Shown here piece by piece: positions 1 to 4,668 of a DNA stretch of 5,003 bases (position 1 is its first letter; each line of letters begins with the position of its first letter). The notes under the pieces were generated by a model that was not told where the DNA came from, did not search any database, and saw nothing but the letters and a program-made list of their open reading frames with translations. A program made the translations under genes and the position numbers. This stretch comes from Acidobacteriota bacterium (lineage in GTDB: Bacteria; Acidobacteriota; Terriglobia; Terriglobales; Acidobacteriaceae): positions 1 through 5,003 of the forward strand of contig JAKABE010000288.1 in the NCBI GenBank assembly GCA_021801945.1, in the 5' to 3' direction.

Positions 1-30
1 CGGAGTGGCCAGAAGGATACTACTCTCGGG

Positions 31-70
31 ACAAGAAGAACCGCGCGCTCTTGTTGCAGGCGCGCGGCTC
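31..70 (-). terminator. Probable intrinsic terminator downstream of the MBL-fold hydrolase
   Basis: On the minus strand, GAGCCGCGCGC (70-60) pairs with GCGCGCGGTTC (48-38): 8 perfect GC pairs plus a G-U, an A-U and a G-C pair, with an 11-base loop. TTCTTGT (37-31) follows directly, giving a pyrimidine/T-rich tail interrupted by one C and one G. It lies about 22 bases past the TAG stop at 95-93. The very strong stem and its location support termination of the whole leftward block. The imperfect T-tract and large loop keep this below certainty. Confidence 0.6.
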
Positions 71-92
71 CGGTCGGGCGATCGGGAGGGTT

Positions 93-980
93 CTACCGGG
101 TCTTTCCGGTCAGTTCTTGGTAGACAACCTCGCTGTAGCTCGGGAAATGGGGTCCATTTCCGGTCTGCCCAGGCGGCGGATCGCCCACGGCGGCCTCGAT
201 CTGTTGCAACGACTCGCCCTTGGCCACCAGGGACTTGATCTGCGCCCGCTCGGTTTCGGCACGGTTCAGCACCTTCCGGATCTGGGCCTTGTTTTGGACG
301 TCCCCGTGGCCGGGCACAAAGCGGATGGCGTCGAGGCCGAGGATCCCCTTGGCGCTGGCGATCCAGCCTGCGGAGGTTCCGCCCTTAGCCTGATGAATCA
401 GAGGGCCGTGGAAGGTGGTGGTGATGATGTCGCCGGTGAAGGCGATTTTCTGTGCAGGAAGAAAGACCACCAGGTCGCCGCTGGTGTGGGCAGGCGCCCA
501 ATGCAGCAATTCAAACTTCACGCCATCAACGACAATATCTTCCTTGTTGGCGCTGACAATTTTGTTGGGCAGGTGATTGGGGGACGGAGCGCCGCGGCCG
601 CCCTGCTTCAGGGCTTCTTCCTGTTCCTTCAGATCGTTCTTGTGAGCGATGATCGTTAGGCCAGTGGGAAACGCTACCAAGCCGCCAATGTGATCGATGT
701 CGCTATGGGTGAGGATGACGGTGGTGACCGGCTTAGGAGTGATCTTTGCCACGTCTTGAAGAAGCTCCTTGCCGCCCGCTGGGGTCATCTTGGCATCGAT
801 CACGATCACTCCGTTGTTCCCGACAACGACGCCGCTGTTGCCGCCGCCGCCTTCGACCCAATAGACAGTTGCAGTCAGCTGATGAACTTGAAAGGCCGCC
901 GCGGACGGCGCTTGCGCGGCGCCCAGGCCCGGGATTGCGAGCGCCGCAGCGCAGAGACAAGCGGCAAGAGAGTTTCGCAT
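93..980 (-). CDS. Exported metallo-beta-lactamase-fold metal-dependent hydrolase
   Basis: The 295-residue protein has an N-terminal signal peptide of about 24 residues (Arg2, hydrophobic SLAACLCAAALAIPGLG, likely cleavage after AAQA), so it should act in the periplasm or outside. The metallo-beta-lactamase fold is clear: GVIVIDAKMTPAGG (57-70) for the early strand and turn; VILTHSDIDHIGG (88-100) as metal motif; HWAPAHTSGDLVVFLP (160-175) with His165; KIAFTGDII (178-186) with Asp184; RFVPGHGDV (220-228) with His225. The first motif reads H92-x-D94-x-D96-H97, so the second histidine of canonical HxHxDH is an aspartate. The C-terminal helix ends with FPSYSEVVYQELTG, a tail common in uncharacterised members of the superfamily. 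Substrate cannot be assigned: the superfamily includes beta-lactamases, lactonases, thioesterases, phosphodiesterases and sulfatases. I do not call it an antibiotic-resistance gene. The start is supported by the signal peptide and GAGGAG 9 bases upstream. Confidence 0.88.
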   Translation of the reverse strand: MRNSLAACLCAAALAIPGLGAAQAPSAAAFQVHQLTATVYWVEGGGGNSGVVVGNNGVIVIDAKMTPAGGKELLQDVAKITPKPVTTVILTHSDIDHIGGLVAFPTGLTIIAHKNDLKEQEEALKQGGRGAPSPNHLPNKIVSANKEDIVVDGVKFELLHWAPAHTSGDLVVFLPAQKIAFTGDIITTTFHGPLIHQAKGGTSAGWIASAKGILGLDAIRFVPGHGDVQNKAQIRKVLNRAETERAQIKSLVAKGESLQQIEAAVGDPPPGQTGNGPHFPSYSEVVYQELTGKTR

Positions 981-986
981 GGGGAA

Positions 987-1016
987 TTTCTCCTCTGTTT
1001 TCTCAGAGGTCCCAGA
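987..1016 (-). promoter_or_regulatory. Shared leader element, MBL-hydrolase copy (hairpin overlapping the Shine-Dalgarno)
   Basis: On the minus strand, TTCTGGG (1016-1010) is followed by a perfect 6-pair hairpin, CCTCTG-loop AGAAAA-CAGAGG (1009-1004 paired with 997-992). The Shine-Dalgarno GAGGAG (995-990) starts inside the 3' arm, so four of its six bases are paired when the hairpin forms. This is the arrangement expected of a translational gate. Start codon spacing is 9 bases (ATG at 980-978). The copy upstream of the xylanase has the same loop size and a compensated but shorter stem. Whether it acts as RNA or as a DNA dyad cannot be told from sequence. Confidence 0.5.
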
Positions 1017-1046
1017 ATACTCCCACTGGTCGGGCGCGTGCGCAAT

Positions 1047-1074
1047 CCCCAGGCCTCAAATGCGAGACCTGGGG
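1047..1074 (-). terminator. Hairpin after the xylanase gene, terminator-like but lacking a U-tract
   Basis: The arms CCCCAGG (1047-1053) and CCTGGGG (1068-1074) are exact reverse complements. A further CTC/GAG pairing (1055-1057 with 1064-1066) extends the stem past one mismatch and leaves a 6-base loop. The hairpin starts 18 bases past the xylanase stop, where a terminator would be expected. The minus-strand sequence after it is ATTGCGCACG, without a run of T, so termination would be weak or need a factor. It could instead protect the 3' end of the message or act in regulation of the next gene. Confidence 0.45.
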
Positions 1075-1092
1075 CAGCCAGGGCGCGGCCAC

Positions 1093-2223
1093 TCAGTGCG
1101 GAGAGGACTGGGCGGCTACGCGCATGACCGCATAGAAAGCAGTCTTGGGCTTTCCATCGCGGTCGAAGAGCAGCGGGTAGTTGGTGCGTCCCCGCACCGG
1201 AAAGTTATTGAGCCAGGAATTTCGGTCGGTGACACCCCAGAAGGTCACGCGCATGACCTGGCCGCGATGCTTCAGGAAGACCCGAAACAGGCTTGCGTAA
1301 CGCGCCGCCAGCTCCTGCTGCACGGACTCCGGCAGGCCGTTCACGTATGGATTCAGCTTGGGATTCTGGCGCAAGTGGAAGTTCACATCGGCGGTTGGCG
1401 AAGCCGCGGCAGAGGGGAGCACGTTAATATCCAGCTCCGAGATCGTGACCTTGACTCCTAGGGCCGCAAAGGCAGAGATGGTGGCGTCTTCCTGCTGAGC
1501 TGTGGGCCAGGTGAGGCTATCGTGATTCTGAAGGCCGACGTAGGCGATCGGGATCCCCTCCGCCTTCAGCTTTTTGACGAGCGCGATGGCTCCCTGGCGC
1601 TTGGCGGGTCTTTCCAGGTTGTAGTCGTTATAGCCGAGCAAAGCTTTGGGGTCGGCTTCATGCGCGTATTCGAAGGCTTTCTCGATATAGTCGGGTCCGA
1701 TGATCTTGTACCACAGCGACTGGCGAATGGTTCCGTCTTCATTGAGCGCCTCGTTGACGACGTCCCAGCTCTGAATCTTTCCTCTGTAACGGCCCACCAC
1801 CGTTTGAATATGGCGGCGCATGCGGGCGAGCAGGGCGTCGCGGCTGAGGAGATTGCCTTTGGCGTCGCGAAAAACCCACGCCGGAACCTGGCTATGCCAT
1901 ACTAGGCAGTGGCCGAGCATGAACATGTGGTGCTTTAGGCCGAAGGCCACGTACTGGTCAGCCAGGGTGAAATTGTATTTGCCAGGCTGGGGATGGACGA
2001 CCACCCACTTGAGCGCGTTCTCCGGGGAAATGGAGTTGAACTGCGTCTCGATGATGGCATCGAGGCGTTGATCTTCTCCTGTGATCTCCGGCGCGTTGAT
2101 GGCCGCGCCGACGAAGAAATCTCCCTTATAGGCGTTTTTCAGAGACGTAGGGGCGTTGGCTGTCGCGGTCATCGCTACCGCTAACATACCCACCCATGCC
2201 GCTGATCGCATGTTTACCGCCAT
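1093..2223 (-). CDS. Secreted endo-1,4-beta-xylanase, glycoside hydrolase family 10
   Basis: The 376-residue protein is predicted to cut internal beta-1,4-xylosidic bonds in xylan outside the cytoplasm. Residues 1-24 form a signal peptide (Arg6, hydrophobic WVGMLAVAMTA, Ala-rich cleavage zone near TANA). The rest is a single GH10 barrel with no carbohydrate-binding module or anchor. GH10 signatures in order: SISPENALKW (64-73); MLGHCLVWHSQVPAW (102-116); WDVVNEAL (153-160), with Glu158 the acid/base; GYNDYNLE (197-204); YVGLQNHDS (228-236); VTISELDINVLP (259-270), with Glu263 the nucleophile; VTFWGVTDRNSWLN (326-339); and PLLFDRDGKPKTAFYAV near the end. All catalytic elements are present, so it should be active. 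Length is normal for a single-domain GH10 enzyme. No other polysaccharide gene is seen in the window, so it appears as a solitary xylanase beside amino acid genes. The gene follows a distinctive leader shared with the next exported enzyme. Confidence 0.96.
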   Translation of the reverse strand: MAVNMRSAAWVGMLAVAMTATANAPTSLKNAYKGDFFVGAAINAPEITGEDQRLDAIIETQFNSISPENALKWVVVHPQPGKYNFTLADQYVAFGLKHHMFMLGHCLVWHSQVPAWVFRDAKGNLLSRDALLARMRRHIQTVVGRYRGKIQSWDVVNEALNEDGTIRQSLWYKIIGPDYIEKAFEYAHEADPKALLGYNDYNLERPAKRQGAIALVKKLKAEGIPIAYVGLQNHDSLTWPTAQQEDATISAFAALGVKVTISELDINVLPSAAASPTADVNFHLRQNPKLNPYVNGLPESVQQELAARYASLFRVFLKHRGQVMRVTFWGVTDRNSWLNNFPVRGRTNYPLLFDRDGKPKTAFYAVMRVAAQSSPH

Positions 2224-2232
2224 ATTGTGATG

Positions 2233-2240
2233 CCTCCTTT
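2233..2240 (-). promoter_or_regulatory. Strong Shine-Dalgarno AAAGGAGG for the xylanase
   Basis: It ends 9 bases before the ATG at 2223-2221 and fixes that start, which directly precedes a signal peptide. The alternatives are an upstream ATG at 2334 and an in-frame ATG at 2211, and neither has such a site at proper spacing. Confidence 0.85.
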
Positions 2241-2270
2241 CGCTTTCTCGAAGACCCCAGAACATTTCTG
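2239..2270 (-). promoter_or_regulatory. Shared leader element, xylanase copy (TTCTGGG plus AGAAAG-loop hairpin)
   Basis: On the minus strand, TTCTGGG (from 2266 downward) is followed by a small hairpin, TTCG-loop AGAAAG-CGAA (2252-2249 paired with 2242-2239), then the AAAGGAGG ribosome binding site. The copy upstream of the hydrolase gene (987-1016) aligns with it without gaps for about 25 bases; all differences are transitions, and two stem pairs are compensated. The function is unknown: an RNA structure affecting ribosome access, or a promoter/operator, are both possible. Confidence 0.45.
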
Positions 2271-2274
2271 GGGT
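2254..2274. repeat. Perfect 9-3-9 inverted repeat upstream of the xylanase
   Basis: The arms ACCCCAGAA (2254-2262) and TTCTGGGGT (2266-2274) are exact reverse complements around a 3-base spacer, CAT. The repeat sits about 30 bases upstream of the xylanase ATG and 69 bases downstream of the glutamate dehydrogenase stop. It could be a protein-binding operator (symmetric, compact) or an RNA hairpin in the leader. The minus-strand sequence after it (CTTCGAGAAAG) is not a U-tract, which argues against a simple terminator. The 3' arm on the minus strand is also the TTCTGGG part of the leader element shared with the hydrolase gene. Confidence 0.7.
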
Positions 2275-2343
2275 TGAGGTCCGGGCTGCCCAGGCTCCGG
2301 AACAGCATACTGCGAGGAGGAACCCGGGCGCCACGAAAATGCG

Positions 2344-3603
2344 CTACGGATAGATGCCGCGAATCTGGACGGCCTCAGCGACGCGGCCAATGCCCAGCAT
2401 GTTGGCGGCGATGCGCATGGGCAGCTTGCGGTCGAGATGGAACTTGAGCACGTCGCGGAAGGCGGTGTTCATCACGCGCTCAAGGCGGTTGTAGATGTCC
2501 TGGGCCTCCCAGAAGAGGTGCTGCTCGTCCTGCACCCACTCGAAGTAGGAGACGGTGACGCCGCCGGCGTTGCAGAGAATGTCGGGGATGATGAAGACAC
2601 CCTTGCTCTGGAGAATGCGGTCGGCGGCGGGGGTGACGGGACCGTTGGCCGCTTCGGCGATGATGCGCGCGCGGATAGAGGCGGCGTTCTCGGCGTGGAT
2701 CATGTTTTCGAGGGCGGCCGGGACGAGAATGTCGCACGGCAGGGCCAGCATCTCAGCGGGATCGATGGGCTCGCTCTCCGGAAATCCCTCGATACGGCCG
2801 CAGAGAACTTTCATGTGGATGAGCTCCGGAATATTGAGGCCGCCGGAGTTGTAGACGCAGCCTGGCAGATCACTCACGGCAATGACTTTGGCTCCGGCCT
2901 CGTAGAGCAGTTGCGCGGCGATGGAGCCGGCGTTGCCAAAGCCCTGCACCGCGACGGTAGCTCCTTTGAGGGGCATGTGGAGATGCTCGCAGGCGTACTG
3001 GATGGTGTAGAAGACGCCGCGGCCGGTGGCTTCATTGCGGCCTAGCGATCCGCCCAGGCTGATGGGCTTGCCGGTGACCACGCCGGGGATGGGATAGCCC
3101 TTGGTCATGCTGTAGGTATCCATGATCCAGGCCATGACCTGGGCGTTGGTGTAGACGTCGGGCGCAGGAATGTCCTGTTCAGGGCCGATCAAGGGAAGAA
3201 TGGCGCTGGTGTAGCGGCGGGTCATGCGCTCAAGCTCGCCCTGGGACATGTGCTTGGGGTCACAGGCGACGCCGCCCTTGCTGCCGCCGAAGGGAATATT
3301 GACGACCGCGCACTTCCAGGTCATCCAGGTGGCCAGCGCCTTTACCTCATCGAGCGTGACCTGGGGATGATAGCGGATGCCGCCCTTGGACGGGCCGCGC
3401 GCCGAGCTGTGTTGCACGCGATAGCCCTCGAAGCAATGAATGTGGCCGTCGTCCATGCGCACGGGCAAGGTGACCGTGAGGCTGCGCTCGGGAAACTTGA
3501 TCATCTCCCGGATATCCCTGTCGAGCTCCAGCACATCGGCAGCCGCATCGAAGTTCTCCAGGGCCATCTCGTAGGCATTCCCTGTACTGGTTGTGGTGGG
3601 CAT
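2344..3603 (-). CDS. gdhA: Glutamate dehydrogenase (small hexameric type, probably NAD-dependent)
   Basis: At 419 residues it has the length of Bacillus RocG/GudB-type enzymes. It interconverts glutamate with 2-oxoglutarate plus ammonia in the cytosol. The N-terminal substrate domain carries GPSKGGIRYH (70-79) with substrate-binding Lys73, TWKCAVVNIPFGGSKGGV (95-112) with Lys97 and catalytic Lys109, and DIPAPDVYTN (144-153), the segment with the active-site aspartate. SLGRNEATGRG (186-196) leads into the Rossmann domain, with VAVQGFGNAGS (217-227) as the dinucleotide loop and KVIAVSD (239-245) ending the second strand. The acidic Asp245 there favours NAD over NADP, but this is a weak predictor. 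ILVPAALEN (292-300) and AEAANGPVTPAAD (316-328) are also typical, and the C-terminal helices (EWVQDEQHLFW, then NRLERVMNTAF) are intact. There is no frameshift or missing catalytic residue. Beside an aminotransferase and a 2-oxoacid oxidoreductase it most likely works catabolically, regenerating 2-oxoglutarate; that direction is inference. Confidence 0.96.
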   Translation of the reverse strand: MPTTTSTGNAYEMALENFDAAADVLELDRDIREMIKFPERSLTVTLPVRMDDGHIHCFEGYRVQHSSARGPSKGGIRYHPQVTLDEVKALATWMTWKCAVVNIPFGGSKGGVACDPKHMSQGELERMTRRYTSAILPLIGPEQDIPAPDVYTNAQVMAWIMDTYSMTKGYPIPGVVTGKPISLGGSLGRNEATGRGVFYTIQYACEHLHMPLKGATVAVQGFGNAGSIAAQLLYEAGAKVIAVSDLPGCVYNSGGLNIPELIHMKVLCGRIEGFPESEPIDPAEMLALPCDILVPAALENMIHAENAASIRARIIAEAANGPVTPAADRILQSKGVFIIPDILCNAGGVTVSYFEWVQDEQHLFWEAQDIYNRLERVMNTAFRDVLKFHLDRKLPMRIAANMLGIGRVAEAVQIRGIYP

Positions 3604-3680
3604 GACTGATCCTCCTTGCCTGGGCCGGAGGCGGCGCGCGGCGCGATAAAACATTGGGGGGCGCAGCGGGCCGGCGCCGC
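3604..3680. other. Short GC-rich gap between aminotransferase and glutamate dehydrogenase
   Basis: These 77 bases are very GC-rich, with CG-alternating runs around 3631-3645 and an AGCGG/CCGCT inverted repeat (3665-3669 with 3677-3681) touching the aminotransferase stop. The only AT-rich spot is ATGTTTTATC on the minus strand (about 3654-3645). I see no convincing promoter or U-tract terminator. The spacing is compatible with readthrough from the aminotransferase. Confidence 0.45.
3611..3617 (-). promoter_or_regulatory. Strong Shine-Dalgarno AAGGAGG for glutamate dehydrogenase
   Basis: A consensus AAGGAGG on the minus strand ends 7 bases before the ATG at 3603-3601. It decides the start: the open frame continues to an ATG at 3759, but that extension overlaps the aminotransferase and looks nothing like a glutamate dehydrogenase N-terminus. 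Confidence 0.88.
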
Positions 3681-4667
3681 TCAGGCGACGCTTGTCCCTG
3701 CCAGATGAACCGCATCCTGCGGCGGTTCCTGGCCTGCCTGGTAAACCGGGAGGAGCCACTTCCGGTAAGCAGGCAACTGTCCGTGCACGGCATCGGCGTA
3801 CAACCGGCGCAGGCGGAGGGTAAGGGGTCCGGCGGCGCCGTTGCCGACGGGACGATGATCGATCTGCGCTACAGGGGCCAAGCCGACTGCCGTGCCGGTG
3901 AAGAAGAGCTCGTCGCAGACGTAGAGTTCGCTGCGGTCGATGGAGCGCTCGACGGTTTGGAGGCCGAGTTCGCGCGCGGCCAGTTCCATCACCGAGGCGC
4001 GCGTGATGCCCTCGAGCACGTTATCGGAGAGCGGCGGGGTGATGAGGGTTCCGTTGCGGACCATGAAGAGATTGGAGGCGGCGCCTTCAGCCACGTGGCC
4101 GTCTTCGTTGAGGAAGATGGCTTCGTCGAAGCCGCTGCGGCGGGCATCGTCGCTGGCCAGCGCGCTGTTGACGTAGGCTCCGCAGATCTTGGCGCGTGCG
4201 GGAATGGCGTTGTCCTCGACGCGGCGCCAGGAGCTGACGCCGGCGTGCAGGCCCTTTTCGCTATGCAAGTATTCGCCGTAGGGCAGGGCGACGATGGCGA
4301 AGGCGTCCTGATCGTCGGGGCTGACGCCGATGCGCTCGGCGGACTTGTAGGCTAGAGGCCGGACGTACACATCGGTGCGAAAGCCGTTGCGGCGGGCAAG
4401 ATCGACGGTGAGGGCGCACAGAGCTTCCGGCGGCAGCGGAAGGTTGATGTGGAGGATGCCGCAGTTGCGCAGCCAGCGCTGGTAGTGCTCGCGAGGGCGC
4501 AGGACGTAGAGCTCTTCCGCGGCGGCGTTCCAGTAGGCGCGAATGCCCTCAAAGACGCCCGTGCCGTAATGCAGGGCGTGGGTGAGGATTCCGACGCGGG
4601 CCTCGGCGAGGGGCACGAATTGCCCGCCGAAGTAGACGGTCAAATGGGGATGGGAACCGGGATTCAT
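3681..4667 (-). CDS. ilvE: Branched-chain amino acid aminotransferase (PLP class IV)
   Basis: The 328-residue cytosolic enzyme is predicted to exchange amino groups between Val, Leu or Ile and 2-oxoglutarate. Visible family signatures in order: HALHYGTGVFEGIRAY (30-45); RPREHYQRW (57-65), the usual helix of this fold; YVRPLAYKS (101-109); SSWRRVEDNAIPARAK (145-160), whose Lys160 is the expected Schiff-base lysine (E. coli IlvE Lys159 context); EAIFLNEDGHVAEGAASNLF (182-201), whose Glu194 matches the PLP-ring glutamate; LEGITRASV (218-226); ELFFTGTAVGLAPV (253-266). The order and spacing fit IlvE rather than D-amino acid aminotransferase or aminodeoxychorismate lyase. The C-terminal tail after about residue 310 is somewhat longer than in E. 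coli (309 aa) and low in motifs. The 4667 start is chosen because the first strand (TVYFGGQFV) begins where expected and a good ribosome binding site lies 5 bases upstream; the open frame back to 4811 is a shadow of the preceding gene. It is probably cotranscribed with its neighbours. Confidence 0.93.
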   Translation of the reverse strand: MNPGSHPHLTVYFGGQFVPLAEARVGILTHALHYGTGVFEGIRAYWNAAAEELYVLRPREHYQRWLRNCGILHINLPLPPEALCALTVDLARRNGFRTDVYVRPLAYKSAERIGVSPDDQDAFAIVALPYGEYLHSEKGLHAGVSSWRRVEDNAIPARAKICGAYVNSALASDDARRSGFDEAIFLNEDGHVAEGAASNLFMVRNGTLITPPLSDNVLEGITRASVMELAARELGLQTVERSIDRSELYVCDELFFTGTAVGLAPVAQIDHRPVGNGAAGPLTLRLRRLYADAVHGQLPAYRKWLLPVYQAGQEPPQDAVHLAGTSVA

Positions 4668-4668
4668 C

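Larger units (their letters stand above)
981..1092. other. Intergenic region between xylanase and MBL-fold hydrolase
   Basis: These 112 bases contain two inverted repeats (1047-1074 and 992-1009), the second copy of the shared leader element, and the hydrolase ribosome binding site. No open frame in the gap looks like a gene. I see no convincing -35/-10 pair; TATTCT on the minus strand (about 1018-1013) is only loosely -10-like and lacks a well-spaced -35. Confidence 0.55.
2224..2343. other. Intergenic region between glutamate dehydrogenase and xylanase
   Basis: These 120 bases hold a weak TCCGG/CCGGA repeat (2280-2284 with 2297-2301), the perfect inverted repeat at 2254-2274, a 4-pair hairpin at 2239-2252, and the xylanase ribosome binding site. 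No U-run follows either larger repeat on the minus strand, so a classical intrinsic terminator for the upstream gene is not evident. No clear -35/-10 pair is visible. The open frame that crosses this gap from 2334 is not coding, since the real xylanase signal peptide begins at 2223. Confidence 0.55.

Noticed and set aside
51..659. A 202-residue plus-strand open frame opposite the MBL-fold hydrolase
   Set aside because: Antisense to a gene with signal peptide and metal motifs; it also runs through the terminator hairpin, and no protein family is recognisable.
93..980. Calling the MBL-fold protein a beta-lactamase resistance gene
   Set aside because: The metal motif is HxDxDH and the C-terminal tail is that of uncharacterised superfamily members; the fold alone does not establish beta-lactam hydrolysis.
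1013..1046. A sigma70 promoter for the hydrolase gene (TTGCGC ... TATTCT on the minus strand)
   Set aside because: The -10-like hexamer matches only loosely, the -35-like hexamer is poor, and their spacing of about 20 bases is too long to claim.
2224..2334. N-terminal extension of the xylanase to an ATG at 2334
   Set aside because: The added residues would precede a perfectly good signal peptide, and the extension spans the inverted repeat and the AAAGGAGG site that serves the 2223 start.
2437..3045. A 202-residue plus-strand open frame opposite glutamate dehydrogenase
   Set aside because: Antisense shadow of a well-supported gene; compositionally biased translation and no matching ribosome binding site of the quality seen for the real genes.
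3665..3681. AGCGG/CCGCT inverted repeat at the aminotransferase stop as a terminator
   Set aside because: Only five pairs in extremely GC-rich sequence, touching the stop codon and with no T-run directly after it; likely chance.
3604..3759. N-terminal extension of glutamate dehydrogenase to an ATG at 3759
   Set aside because: It overlaps the end of the aminotransferase and has no family similarity; AAGGAGG 7 bases before 3603 fixes the start.
3654..4355. A 233-residue plus-strand open frame opposite the aminotransferase
   Set aside because: It lies antisense to a gene with complete family motifs, its translation is Gly/Ala/Val/Asp-rich without recognisable domains, and long antisense frames are expected in GC-rich coding DNA.
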